Part shown: positions 7,978-16,891 of the stretch, in pieces
How the letters are laid out: each line of letters starts with the position of its first letter
Numbering within the stretch: position 1 is the stretch's first letter
NCBI GenBank assembly: GCA_903928965.1
Contig: CAIYSZ010000068.1
Span: 1-41,772 of the forward strand
DNA: 41,772 nt
Source: an uncultured Pseudomonadota bacterium
GTDB taxonomy: Bacteria; Pseudomonadota; Gammaproteobacteria; Methylococcales; Methylomonadaceae
Reading direction: 5' to 3'
The notes under the pieces: generated by a model
Database searches by the model: none
The model's input: the letters and a program-made list of their open reading frames with translations, nothing else
What the model was told of the DNA's origin: nothing
Translations under genes and position numbers: made by a program

Positions 7978-8442
7978 ATGCTGTTGATGTTGGAAAATGG
8001 TGGCGGTTTGATTCCGCAAGTGTTGTCGGCGATTTTGGACGAATGCGTGAACGGCGTGACCTTGGCCGATCCGGATTTGCCGGATGCGCCGATTGTTTAC
8101 GCCAATAAGGCGTTCGAGCGATTGACCGGTTATGCCAACGAAGAGATTATCGGTAAGAATTGCCGGTTTCTGCAAGGCGAGGATAGGGAGCAACCGGCGC
8201 GCTTCGAGTTGGCGGCGGCCATTAAGGCGCATTTGCCGGTGGAAGTGACGTTGCGCAATTACAAAAAAAACGGCGAGTTGTTTCATAATCATTTGAAAAT
8301 CATACCGTTGACAGACCGTAGGCATCGCTTGATTTATTATTTGGGGGTGCAGCACGATATTACCGAAAAAGTGGAAGCGGCCGACGAAATACAAAGTTTG
8401 ACGACGCTATTGGAATTGGCGGCCAGTTCTACTGAAAAGTAA
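7978..8442 (+). CDS. short LOV blue-light photoreceptor
   Basis: 154 residues containing little besides one PAS/LOV core and flanking helices. GKNCRFLQG (C62 in N61-C62) is the flavin-adduct motif. N94 in RNYKKNGELF, N104 in FHNHLKI and Q125 in GVQHDIT are the FMN contacts expected of a photoactive LOV domain, so all key residues are present. An N-terminal cap helix and a C-terminal alpha helix (about 130-150) match the short-LOV group, which signals without a fused effector. GAGGAGAAAG precedes the ATG. The output partner is unknown; the co-transcribed SRPBCC protein and the upstream inverted repeat are candidates. Confidence 0.88.
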   Translation: MLLMLENGGGLIPQVLSAILDECVNGVTLADPDLPDAPIVYANKAFERLTGYANEEIIGKNCRFLQGEDREQPARFELAAAIKAHLPVEVTLRNYKKNGELFHNHLKIIPLTDRRHRLIYYLGVQHDITEKVEAADEIQSLTTLLELAASSTEK

Positions 8443-8941
8443 AAAAAATAATAAACTTTAAATGTTTACCTGATTACCAACAAGCTTTAGTAATAAAAAA
8501 ATAGGATGTGCTGAACAGCTTTAAGCGCATTCATTGAGCATGATTACGCGAGCATGATCGCGCACGAGTGTTCGCGAACGAGGCGCTTCATTGCATTCAG
8601 CGCATCTTACGGAAGTTTTAGGTTACCTTAAATATAAGGCATTGAACCTTAACTAATCGGTAATCCAAATAGTTTAATAAGTGAAGAACCGAAAGTCCGT
8701 TTGTATTTTTTAGATAGCACAAGCTATTGATTTTTCAATACACCGATTGCCAACGAACTTACCTCGAAGCACTTATGATTAGCTGAACTTAGGGGCAATC
8801 AGAAATATTTAATGAGTATCGGTCGGTAAAAAACTTTCGCCAACCGGCCCGATCACCGGCCACGGCTGCTTGGCTTTGTTTGAAGCTTTTACCGGCCAAG
8901 ATTTGTAGTTGGATAACAACATTAATAGAGGGGGGGGAACC
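8443..8941. other. structured intergenic region
   Basis: No open frame of merit. A roughly 105-nt segment (8506-8610) is bracketed by GATGTGCTGA and TCAGCGCATC, complementary except for one base. Inside it has near-repeats GCATGATTACGCG and GCATGATCGCGC and dyads such as TTCGCGAA, so a folded RNA or large operator is plausible. Nearer the next gene, GGTCGGTAAAA (8821-8831) can pair with TTTTACCGGCC (8887-8897) to form a leader stem. Confidence 0.45.
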
Positions 8942-9802
8942 ATGCAAGCCATGGAAACGAGTCATGCCGACGGCGCGCTGCTTAACGCAGGCCTATTCGC
9001 TGCGGCGATCTGTACGTTTTTAATTTTGTTGGTCGTGGAAAAACGTAAACCGTACATCCGGTTTGCGGAGGACGTGATAAAGCAATCCTATGTGACCAAT
9101 ACTACCGCGTTTATGGTGAATAACCTGATTCTAACCGTGTTGCGGGCGTCGTCCTTGTTTTTGGTGGCGCAGCAATTTGCCGGTTACGGTTTGTTGGCTT
9201 CTTGGCCCGCCGGAATTGGAAAGTGGTTGGCGGCGTTCGCCTTGTTCGATTTGGCAATTTACGTCTGGCATGTGATGAGTCATCATTACGAGTTTTTGTG
9301 GCGCTTTCACAAGGTGCATCATTGCGATAAAACCTTCAACGTATCCACCGGCATTCGGTTTCACGTTTTTGATTTATTGCTGGAAATCGGCTACAAGTGT
9401 TTGTTTGTGGTTTTGATCGGCGTGGATGCGTATACCGTGTTGTCGATTGAGATCGTTGAGCTGTTTTTCATATTTTTCCATCACGCCAATATCCGTCTGG
9501 CGCGCGAGGAATCGCTATCGCAGTGGATTATCACGCCATCCTTGCACCGGGTGCATCATTCCACCTTGCGCAGCGAGCATGACAGTAATTACGGTATCGT
9601 GTTGGCGGTGTGGGATAGAATATTCGGCACCCGCTTGGAATTGCAACCGGTTAGCATAGGCCTGGATTTAATCGAGGCCGAGAATTTCGTGCAATTGTTT
9701 TCATTGGCCTTTATCACCGAGCGCAAGTTGCACAGATTGCTGCGCTGGATTCCTAAAGGCCGAAAATCCGTGCCCGCCGCGCCGCGCCGGACGCCTGAAT
9801 AG
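8942..9802 (+). CDS. sterol desaturase / fatty-acid hydroxylase family protein
   Basis: Membrane di-iron enzyme of 286 residues. The histidine clusters are HVMSHH, HKVHH, HHANIR and HRVHH, giving the HX3HH, HX2HH and HX2HH pattern of the family, between about four transmembrane helices. Such enzymes hydroxylate or desaturate sterols, hopanoids, fatty acids or carotenoids; the substrate cannot be told from sequence. I use the ATG at 8942, preceded by a run of G (GAGGGGGGGG), rather than the upstream TTG. It is followed 13 bases later by msrP. Confidence 0.85.
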   Translation: MQAMETSHADGALLNAGLFAAAICTFLILLVVEKRKPYIRFAEDVIKQSYVTNTTAFMVNNLILTVLRASSLFLVAQQFAGYGLLASWPAGIGKWLAAFALFDLAIYVWHVMSHHYEFLWRFHKVHHCDKTFNVSTGIRFHVFDLLLEIGYKCLFVVLIGVDAYTVLSIEIVELFFIFFHHANIRLAREESLSQWIITPSLHRVHHSTLRSEHDSNYGIVLAVWDRIFGTRLELQPVSIGLDLIEAENFVQLFSLAFITERKLHRLLRWIPKGRKSVPAAPRRTPE

Positions 9803-9815
9803 CGGGAGGCGCGGC

Positions 9816-10775
9816 ATGCGGACAAGTATACCGAAAATTCCGGCGGCTGAAATTACCGACGAAGCAGTGTTTGCCGCCCGCCGCGCGTTTTTGCAAGGTG
9901 CGGCGGCTACCGCCGCGCTTAACGTCATGCCTATTGCGGCGGCGGCAGCCGCTCTGAACCTGGTTCCGGGCGCGGCTGCCGCCGCCGGCGGAAAAACCAT
10001 AGGCGGCGAGCTGACGCCGACGCCGTTGCGGGTGGTGGAGAATTACACCAATTATTACGAATTCACGTTTAACAAGGAAGACGCCACGCGGTTGGCCCAA
10101 CGCATGGTCATTGAGCCGTGGACGGTGACTATAGGCGGCGAGGCGGAAAAAACGGGGGTGTTCGACTTGGCGGATATTTTGAAAAATTATCCCGGTCAGG
10201 AGCGGATTTACCGTTTCCGTTGCGTCGAGGGGTGGGCCATGGTGGTGCCGTGGCTGGGTTTTCCGTTGGCGGACTTGCTGAAAGCGGTGCGACCTTTATC
10301 CAGCGCCAAGTATGTGCGTTTCGTGACCGCCAGCCAACCGGATGTGATGCCCAAATTGGCCGAGAATAAGATGCTGCATTGGCCGTATGAGGAAGGTTTG
10401 CGTATGGACGAAGCCATGCATCCCTTAACCATACTGGCTTACGGCATGTACGGCAAGTCCTTGCCCAAGCAAAACGGCGCGCCGTTGCGTTTGATCGTGC
10501 CGTGGAAATACGGTTTTAAAAGTATCAAGGCCATTGTTAAAATCGAGTTGACGCGCGAGCAACCGGAGACGGCTTGGAATCGCTTCGCGCCGCACGAATA
10601 TGGGTTTTACGCGAACGTGAATCCCAATGTGCCGCATCCGCGTTGGAGCCAAAGTAGCGAACGGGTGCTGAGCGGCGGTTTTTTTTCGCCGCGGCGGCCG
10701 ACGGAGTTGTTCAACGGTTACGCGGAGCAGGTGGCGTCCCTGTACGGCAGTATGAATTTGAGGGTGAATTTTTAA
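9816..10775 (+). CDS. msrP: methionine sulfoxide reductase MsrP, molybdopterin subunit
   Basis: Periplasmic molybdoenzyme (YedY) that reduces methionine sulfoxide in oxidised envelope proteins. The N terminus has a Tat signal (R22-R23, AARRAFLQG) followed by an unusually Ala-rich hydrophobic stretch. RFRCVEGWAMVVPWLG around residue 136 carries the molybdenum-binding Cys. The body through VPWKYGFKSIKAIVKIEL is typical. 319 residues is the usual length. The TAA overlaps the ATG of msrQ, as is common for this pair. Electrons come from quinols through MsrQ. Confidence 0.93.
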   Translation: MRTSIPKIPAAEITDEAVFAARRAFLQGAAATAALNVMPIAAAAAALNLVPGAAAAAGGKTIGGELTPTPLRVVENYTNYYEFTFNKEDATRLAQRMVIEPWTVTIGGEAEKTGVFDLADILKNYPGQERIYRFRCVEGWAMVVPWLGFPLADLLKAVRPLSSAKYVRFVTASQPDVMPKLAENKMLHWPYEEGLRMDEAMHPLTILAYGMYGKSLPKQNGAPLRLIVPWKYGFKSIKAIVKIELTREQPETAWNRFAPHEYGFYANVNPNVPHPRWSQSSERVLSGGFFSPRRPTELFNGYAEQVASLYGSMNLRVNF

Positions 10776-11431
10776 TGAAACTAATGTTGAGCGCAAGACA
10801 ATGGTGGTGGTTGGCGCTTGCGGCGTTCTGCTGGCCGCTGCTGATTTTGGGGGTGGATATCGCCAACGCCAATCTTGGGCCGGACCCGGTGAAGGCGGTG
10901 CATATTCGGCTTGGCGATTGGTCTTTGCGCTTGCTATGCCTGACGCTGACGGTGACGCCGCTGCAAACCCTGACCCAGTGGCGCGGCATGGCGGATTTTC
11001 GGCAGTTGTTCGGTTTGTTGACCTGGTTTTACGCCAGTTTGCATGTCTGGGTCTATCTAGGGGTGGACCAAGGCTGGCAATGGCCGTTGATCGCCGCCGA
11101 CATGGCGGAAAGCCGGTATATTTGGTTTGGTTTGCTCAGTTATCTCATTTTGCTGTTGCTGGCGCTAACCTCGTCGGTGTTCGCCATGCGCTTGTTGGGC
11201 CGGAATTGGAAACGCTTGCACCGCTATATTTATTTGGCGGCCCCGGTGGCGGTGTTGCATTATATTTGGCAGTTGAAAGGCAATTTGGCGGTTCCGGCCG
11301 TTTACGGCTTGATCGTGGGCGGTTTGTTGCTGTTCCGGGTAGCGTCATGGCTGCAAGGCCGGCCTAAACTCGGGCAATTTTGGCCGCGTTGGGCGGGCGG
11401 GCGCTTGATTCAACCGGCGAAACCGAGATAA
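10775..11431 (+). CDS. msrQ: MsrQ, haem b membrane partner of MsrP
   Basis: 218 residues with about six transmembrane helices, matching the YedZ/ferric-reductase-like fold. Conserved His occur in FYASLHVWVYL, RLHRYIYL and AVLHYIW, the likely haem ligands. LTVTPLQ and RLLGRNWKRLHR are further family signatures. It carries electrons from the quinone pool to MsrP in the periplasm. It overlaps msrP by one base. Its 3' end overlaps the 3' end of the convergent mfnF-like gene by about 20 bases. Confidence 0.9.
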   Translation: MKLMLSARQWWWLALAAFCWPLLILGVDIANANLGPDPVKAVHIRLGDWSLRLLCLTLTVTPLQTLTQWRGMADFRQLFGLLTWFYASLHVWVYLGVDQGWQWPLIAADMAESRYIWFGLLSYLILLLLALTSSVFAMRLLGRNWKRLHRYIYLAAPVAVLHYIWQLKGNLAVPAVYGLIVGGLLLFRVASWLQGRPKLGQFWPRWAGGRLIQPAKPR

Positions 11432-12450
11432 GCCACCGCGACGGCGGGGGCGCAGTCTCCTGCATCCATGCCGGCGTAATGCGGGCCGGAGGCCAGCAAT
11501 AACCGGGCGAAATCTTGATAATCAAAGCCGAATTCGGCGGCCAGTTCCCTGACCAGAAAGCGTCCGACGCCCGCGCCACATAGCGTCAATTCACGGGTTG
11601 CCGATTCCGGCAGGCGGCGTTGCAGGGCGCGGCGCAGCAAGGCCTTCTGTTTTTGTTTCAGTTCTTGCGCGAATGCCTGCCACCGCGGCCAATCGGACGG
11701 CTCGAAATCATAGCCTGTCATCCGCGACAGGCGGCGGGCGCTGGCGGCGGCGGTTTTTTCCGCGCCGTCGGCGCTGGCAGTTTGGTCGTGGGCTTCGTTC
11801 AACTCGCCGGTGACCCGATAAACGTCGGCCATGGAAGCGAAAAACTCAGCCATCAATCCCATCTCTTGGCCGTTGAAGCGGGCATATTGCGCCACCGCCA
11901 TAACCGGGGTGCGCACAATGCCGGTGTAGACCAGTTCGCCGCTGATTAGCCGTTGATAGTCGGTATAGCCTTGGATGTTTAATTGACCGTTTTGGATGGC
12001 CGCCAGATCCGTGGTGGTGCTGCCGATATCGATGAATACCCCGTCGGCAAGATTGCGCGCGGCGAGCGCGGCGCTGGCCAGCCAGTTGAGTGAGGCGACG
12101 TCTAGCGGATCGGCGGCCAGCGCTTGCTCAGGCGTGATAAAGCCGTGGCGGCTAAATACCCGCAGCGGCGCGTCGGACAGTAATTCCCGCATGGCTTGGG
12201 TGATGGCGGCGACCCCGGCCGCGCGGTTGGCGAAACAATCGGCCAGTTCGCCGGTCATGGTCAGATAATGCCGGCAGCCGCCGGCCGGCAATTCCCTGAG
12301 GCTGGCGTTAACCGCTAGTCTTAAATACTCCAGACCTTTCCATAGCGGGCAAGGGTGTTGCAGGGCGCATGCGACGCGGCCTTGGCTATCCAAAGCGGCG
12401 GCTTTGACATGCGCGCCGCCTATGTCCCAGCCGATGGCATAATCAGTCAT
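11410..12450 (-). CDS. H4MPT-linked C1 pathway protein, MfnF-like (hydantoinase/ASKHA family)
   Basis: 346 residues with ASKHA phosphate-binding motifs: GWDIGGAHVKAAAL at the N terminus and FIDIGSTTTDLAAI near residue 140. This is the family annotated as H4MPT-linked C1 transfer pathway protein in methylotrophs; the archaeal homologue MfnF couples the furan and tyramine-glutamate halves of methanofuran. Here it probably helps build methylofuran, the bacterial analogue. Its start overlaps the stop of the MfnD-like gene by 8 bases, showing an operon. The specific reaction in this organism is inference. Confidence 0.8.
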   Translation of the reverse strand: MTDYAIGWDIGGAHVKAAALDSQGRVACALQHPCPLWKGLEYLRLAVNASLRELPAGGCRHYLTMTGELADCFANRAAGVAAITQAMRELLSDAPLRVFSRHGFITPEQALAADPLDVASLNWLASAALAARNLADGVFIDIGSTTTDLAAIQNGQLNIQGYTDYQRLISGELVYTGIVRTPVMAVAQYARFNGQEMGLMAEFFASMADVYRVTGELNEAHDQTASADGAEKTAAASARRLSRMTGYDFEPSDWPRWQAFAQELKQKQKALLRRALQRRLPESATRELTLCGAGVGRFLVRELAAEFGFDYQDFARLLLASGPHYAGMDAGDCAPAVAVAYLGFAG

Positions 12451-13441
12451 CCGGATTCTCCAGGTTTATGTAGACGCTCTTTGGCGCGGCGGCCGGGACG
12501 CTCGGCGGCGCGTGCAACAATTCCAGTATCAGCCGCGCGGGATTAACGCCCAGCGCCGGCCCGATTCCGGCGTACGAAGTAGTCAGGCGCGGATTTATTT
12601 CCAGAATTATCGGGCCTTGGTTAGTTTCGATCAAGTCCACGCCGATGTAACCCCACAGCTCCGGCAGCGCGGCGGCGATGCGCTTAATCAGGTCTGCATA
12701 GAACGGCGTCAGCGGGTTGCCGGTGTTGACTTGGCAGCCTTGCAGTTTGAATTGTCCATTCTCGCGTGCGATTTGTTGCCGGTTGCAGCATAATAATACA
12801 CCTTGTCCGCCGGCGCACAGCGCCGACAGGCTGACGGCCGGGCCGGGATAAAAGGGTTGCAGTATAAATTCGCAAGCGTCCGGACGCCGGCGTAGGGCTT
12901 CCAGCGCTTGGGGCGCGTCCAGGTAAAAAGCGTTTTGGCAGCCTAGGCCGTCGCGCGGCTTGGCCACCGCCGGCAGCCTGGGGGCAGAGGCTTGCGGCAA
13001 CGTCTCGCCCGCCGCCGTAGGCAGGCCGTGTTTCGCCAGCAGCCGGTTGACGGCCAGTTTGTCGGCGCATAAGGCTATGGCGGCCGGGCTGGAGGCCAAC
13101 AGCGTTTTGCCGTGCGTTAGCGTTAGTTCGGCGATGGCGTGCAGGATGCCGCCCGCTTCCGGCGCGATAGGCCACAGCGCGTCTACGCCGGTGATGAGCG
13201 GATTGAGCAGTTCGGTCAGCGTTCGCCGCTCCGCGGGGACGTCGGCCCGTTCTACCCCCGATGGCAGCGCGAGGCGCGGGGCGCGCGTTTCCAGCGGCAA
13301 AAGAATGGAGACGCCGGGCACGGCGGACAAGTCGGCGAGCAAGGCTTGCAGCATCGCCCGCGCCTCGGCGGCCAGACTGGGCGGTAGCGGCAGTCCGGCC
13401 AGGCCGCCGCCGAGAATATATTCAAAAACCAGTATACGCAA
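12443..13441 (-). CDS. ATP-grasp ligase, MfnD-like (tyramine-glutamate ligase)
   Basis: ATP-grasp enzyme. LRILVFEYILGGGL is the usual beginning of the MfnD group, which adds glutamate to tyramine in methanofuran synthesis. LPAVAKPRDGLGCQNAF contains the ATP-contacting Lys, and GVDLIETNQGPIILEINPRLTTSY is the metal-binding E-x-N end of the fold. I choose the TTG at 13441 (AGG seven bases upstream) because family members start at this point. An ATG at 13471 would add ten residues and overlap the divergent gene. It is first in the operon with the MfnF-like gene. Confidence 0.75.
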   Translation of the reverse strand: MRILVFEYILGGGLAGLPLPPSLAAEARAMLQALLADLSAVPGVSILLPLETRAPRLALPSGVERADVPAERRTLTELLNPLITGVDALWPIAPEAGGILHAIAELTLTHGKTLLASSPAAIALCADKLAVNRLLAKHGLPTAAGETLPQASAPRLPAVAKPRDGLGCQNAFYLDAPQALEALRRRPDACEFILQPFYPGPAVSLSALCAGGQGVLLCCNRQQIARENGQFKLQGCQVNTGNPLTPFYADLIKRIAAALPELWGYIGVDLIETNQGPIILEINPRLTTSYAGIGPALGVNPARLILELLHAPPSVPAAAPKSVYINLENPDD

Positions 13442-13451
13442 ATTATTACCT

Positions 13452-14126
13452 ATGCCAGTGATTCCGGTCATCGATTTAAAACAAGGTCAAGTAGTGCACG
13501 CGGTGCGCGGCCAGCGCGAACATTATCAACCGGTGGCGGCCATGTCGCGCCTGTGCCGAAGCAGCGAGTTGCGCGCGGTGATCGAAGCCTTTTTGACGCT
13601 GCATCCGTTTAAATACATGTATATCGCGGATTTGGACGCGATCACCGGGTCTGGCGGGCACGCCGAATTGCTGGCGCGGGTGTTGCCGGAGTATCCTGTC
13701 GAGTTTTGGTTGGATCAAGGCTTATGCCTGAGCCGAACGCCGCGCATAGTCTGTGATTATTATAAAACAGTGTTGGGCACTGAATCGCAACAATTCGCGC
13801 CGGCGCCGGCGCTTAGCAATTTTATTTTATCCTTGGATTATAACGGACCGGAAGCCTTGGGGCGGGCGGATTGGTTTAGCGACAGCCGTTATTGGCCGCG
13901 GCAGGTGATTGCGATGAACTTGAGCCGAGTGGGCGGCGGCGGACCGGACTGGGAATTGTTGCGGCGTTTAAAGGTTGAGCATACCGACAGAGAGCTGATC
14001 GCGGCGGGCGGCGTGCGGGATGACGCGGATTTGCGGCGTTTGGAGAATTTGGGGGTTTGGGGGGTGTTGGCGGCTACCGGCTTGCACACAGGGAGTATTC
14101 AATCTGGCGTCGGCTTATTTTTGTAA
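13452..14126 (+). CDS. HisA/HisF-related protein of the C1 cofactor cluster
   Basis: 224-residue (beta/alpha)8 protein. MPVIPVIDLKQGQVVHAVRG is a classic HisA beginning, MYIADLDAITG is the strand-2 motif, and ELIAAGGVRDDADLRRLENLGVWGVLAATGLHTG is the phosphate-binding end (all read in parts). It belongs to the HisA/HisF-related family shared by methanogens and methylotrophs rather than to histidine synthesis, judged by its short length and by Mfn-like neighbours. The open frame extends far upstream, but that part is the shadow of the opposite gene. Its ATG lies 10 bases from the start of the divergent gene. Confidence 0.75.
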   Translation: MPVIPVIDLKQGQVVHAVRGQREHYQPVAAMSRLCRSSELRAVIEAFLTLHPFKYMYIADLDAITGSGGHAELLARVLPEYPVEFWLDQGLCLSRTPRIVCDYYKTVLGTESQQFAPAPALSNFILSLDYNGPEALGRADWFSDSRYWPRQVIAMNLSRVGGGGPDWELLRRLKVEHTDRELIAAGGVRDDADLRRLENLGVWGVLAATGLHTGSIQSGVGLFL

Positions 14127-14554
14127 TTGCCAGTTTAGTTAATGCGCTACTCTGTGTTTTGGGCGGTGAATGTTGCGTCGGTTTTATTCATCTAAAAATT
14201 AGGTCATTTAACCGATAGGTGTGTTAAATAACACAGTTTAATTAGTGGGAGCCATTCGTGATGTTGGCATTAGCCGCAAACTTTCCCTTAAACATGACCG
14301 CTCTTGTAAAAACAATTAAAAATTCGTGCTTATGTCAAATGAATTCAAGCATGCACAATTTGATTTATATTCAAATGTTTGGATATTTACGATGGACGCT
14401 TTGACAAGAAAACCACTAACCCGCATAGCGAATCGCTTAAAGACATGGCATGAAACATGTTTATTAAATCACGCTTGAATCGAGTCATCCGATTTGCAAG
14501 CTAAGCATATCCCTTGTCCTGCATCGTAGCCTTTATATTGCTCAGAGAACGAAC
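14127..14554. other. intergenic region before the di-heme cytochrome
   Basis: AT-rich, no gene. It contains the left copy of a 21-bp repeat (14223-14243), a dyad ATTTGA-N7-TCAAAT at about 14357-14375, and a second dyad-like ACATGGCATGAAACATGT near 14442. These are possible operators for the downstream cytochrome gene. No convincing -35/-10 pair was identified. Confidence 0.4.
14223..14243 (+). repeat. 21-bp direct repeat, left copy
   Basis: The sequence beginning GTTAAATAACACAG and ending TTTAATT is repeated exactly, in the same orientation, at 18891-18911. The core has weak dyad symmetry (TTAAA...TTTAA). The flanks differ at the two places. Confidence 0.8.
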
Positions 14555-16837
14555 ATGACCATACCCCATGTACCAAAGAACTCTCAAGCCAAATGCCGTA
14601 ATTTTTGGGGCTTGAAGCCAGTACATTCTATTTTCTTTTTCGGGTGTGCGATGCTGGGTTTCGGCTTGTTTAGCGGCGTAAGCCATGCCGCTGATATTCC
14701 TGGGCTGGCACCCTCCCTGAAATCCATTGCGGTTCCCTATCCGGCCGGGGTCCTGGATGGACCTAATCCCATTGTGATCGACAAACAAAAAGCCGTTGCA
14801 TTGGGAAAAGCCTTGTTCTGGGACATGAGCGTGGGGAGTGACGGAGTTGCATGCGCCACCTGCCATTTCCACGCGGGCGCGGATGGGCGCACAAAAAATC
14901 AATTTTCTCCCGGAAAGGCGCACATGCCCGCCACGCCTAGCTCCCCAAACGCCTTTGATCCCATTGATGAACGCGGGCCGAAACTGGCCAATTATCAGTT
15001 GACCACGGCGGATTTTCCGCTTCACCAGTTTGGCGATCCCGCGACGGACGCGCCAGGCGACATCGACTCCGTCACCTTGCTAAACCCGATGACTTATAAC
15101 GCGGTCGCTTCGGCCGGCACCTTTTCCGGGCAATTCGTGCGCATCAAACCTAACGGCGCTGAAGAGTGCATCCCCTTGACCGGGTCCGGCCTGGATCAAA
15201 CCTATAATGTTGGCGGGGTTCATACGCGCCGGGTCGAGCCACGCAATACCCCCACCATTATCAATGCGGTGTTGTTCGATAGAAATTTTTGGGATGGCAG
15301 GGCAAGTTTTCTGTTTAATGGCGTATCGCCGTTCGGCGCGCGGGAACCGGATGCCTTTATCTGGGTGGTTGATGCCGATAATGTGCTATGGAAAACACGA
15401 CTGGCCCTTGAGAACGCCTCACTGGCCTCGCAGTCGCTTGCGCCCCTGACCAATGAGTTTGAAATGTCCTGCCGTAATCGATCGATCCAGGATGTCGCTC
15501 GCAAGCTGTTGAACAATCGACCATTACATCAGCAGGCCATCGCTGCCGATGATAGCGTGTTGGGTACGGCGGCCTTTTCCCATCACGTCAGTGGTCTAGG
15601 ATTGGAAACCACCTACCTCGCCATGATCCAGGCGGCTTTTGCACCCAGATATTGGTCCGCCGGCGTCAAGTCGGTTTTCGGAAAGCCTTCTTATAGCAGT
15701 TTAAGCTACAGTCAGGCTGAAGCTAATTTCGGGATGTTTTTCGGCATCGCGGTACAGTTGTATGCTTCAACCTTGATTTCGGACAACACGCCTTTTGATC
15801 AGGCGAATCTGGTCGTCAGTCCCGTGCCGGGGCCAGGTCAAACCATCAAGGCCACCTCCACGTTTACCGATACTAGCGGCATCTTGAATGCCCAACAGTT
15901 AGCGGGTCTGCAAGTATTTGTCAAAGGCCTGTGCAATCAATGTCACAGCGGGCCGATTTTCAGCACGGCGACTAACCGAAACACGATTGATGCCCAGACT
16001 CAGCAAACGAGTTTCCGTCCCATGCTGTCACGGCAGAAGATGTTTTTCGACACCTTTATTTCCACCCACGACGTCGGGTATTTCAATAACGCGGCAGTCC
16101 CCAGTTCCACCGATGCGGGATTGGGCGGGAACGACAACTTTGGTCATCCTTTGGCCTTTGTCGATCAATATATTAATGGGCTTGCCGGAATCTCCGGCGC
16201 GGTGGTTGAACCCTTGCCATTGACGCTGGCCTGCCAATTTCAGCGTCCCTATACGACGGATTTCTCCGCTTCGGAACTCATTGACGATCCGTCAGGCAAT
16301 ATAGGCTGTGCGAATCCGGGTAATGCCTATGTACCCCGACCCGATATCGTGGCTACCGCCCTTCAGAACCCCAATGATACTAACTTCATCCATGGCGGCC
16401 ATCTCTTTAAAGTGGCGCAGCTATACAACGTCGAACTGACGGGTCCTTACATGCATAACGGCGGCATGGCCACGTTGGAACAGGCTATCAATAATTACAT
16501 GCGAGGCGGCAATTTCGGCCCGTTTAATCCGAATATGAATATGCGTAACGCGGAAAAAGGCGGCGCGGTGGTTGCGGTGAATTTTACCTCGACGGATCGC
16601 GCGAATTTGGTCGAATTTTTGAAAGCCCTTACCGATGAGCGGGTGCGCTACGAGCGGGCGCCTTTTGATCATCCGCAACTTTTTGTTGCCAATGGTCATC
16701 CCGGAGATAATGTCAGCATCTCGCAGCGGTCGGCGAATGGACTGGCGGAGGATACGCTACTGGAAATACCCGCCGTTGGCAGTGGAGGTAATACCGAGCC
16801 TTTGGATACGTTCTACAACCGCTTGCCATCGCCCTGA
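14555..16837 (+). CDS. large di-heme cytochrome c peroxidase/MauG-like protein (SACCP/CorB type)
   Basis: 760-residue secreted protein: the signal peptide ends around SHAADIPG (residue 46). The first haem motif is CATCH (C100-H104) and the second CNQCH (C460-H464). GPYMHNGGMATLEQAINNYMRGG (in parts) is the conserved segment near the C terminus of bacterial di-heme peroxidases. At roughly twice the size of ordinary CcpA it matches the surface-associated SACCP of Methylococcus and CorB of Methylomicrobium, which sit beside the copper-responsive MopE/CorA. The family includes MauG and MbnH, which oxidise a Trp on a partner protein. A small secreted protein follows 54 bases later. The SD is weak (CAGAGAACGAAC). 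Confidence 0.8.
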   Translation: MTIPHVPKNSQAKCRNFWGLKPVHSIFFFGCAMLGFGLFSGVSHAADIPGLAPSLKSIAVPYPAGVLDGPNPIVIDKQKAVALGKALFWDMSVGSDGVACATCHFHAGADGRTKNQFSPGKAHMPATPSSPNAFDPIDERGPKLANYQLTTADFPLHQFGDPATDAPGDIDSVTLLNPMTYNAVASAGTFSGQFVRIKPNGAEECIPLTGSGLDQTYNVGGVHTRRVEPRNTPTIINAVLFDRNFWDGRASFLFNGVSPFGAREPDAFIWVVDADNVLWKTRLALENASLASQSLAPLTNEFEMSCRNRSIQDVARKLLNNRPLHQQAIAADDSVLGTAAFSHHVSGLGLETTYLAMIQAAFAPRYWSAGVKSVFGKPSYSSLSYSQAEANFGMFFGIAVQLYASTLISDNTPFDQANLVVSPVPGPGQTIKATSTFTDTSGILNAQQLAGLQVFVKGLCNQCHSGPIFSTATNRNTIDAQTQQTSFRPMLSRQKMFFDTFISTHDVGYFNNAAVPSSTDAGLGGNDNFGHPLAFVDQYINGLAGISGAVVEPLPLTLACQFQRPYTTDFSASELIDDPSGNIGCANPGNAYVPRPDIVATALQNPNDTNFIHGGHLFKVAQLYNVELTGPYMHNGGMATLEQAINNYMRGGNFGPFNPNMNMRNAEKGGAVVAVNFTSTDRANLVEFLKALTDERVRYERAPFDHPQLFVANGHPGDNVSISQRSANGLAEDTLLEIPAVGSGGNTEPLDTFYNRLPSP

Positions 16838-16891
16838 AGGAGATCAAGGCGAGAAGCATGCAGGGCCAAACTGTGACTTATTTTCTCATAC

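Noticed and set aside
12960-13451. 164-codon N-terminal extension of the HisA/HisF-like gene
   Set aside because: It is antisense to the MfnD-like gene, low in family similarity, and the conserved HisA start MPVIPVIDLK has its own ATG at 13452.
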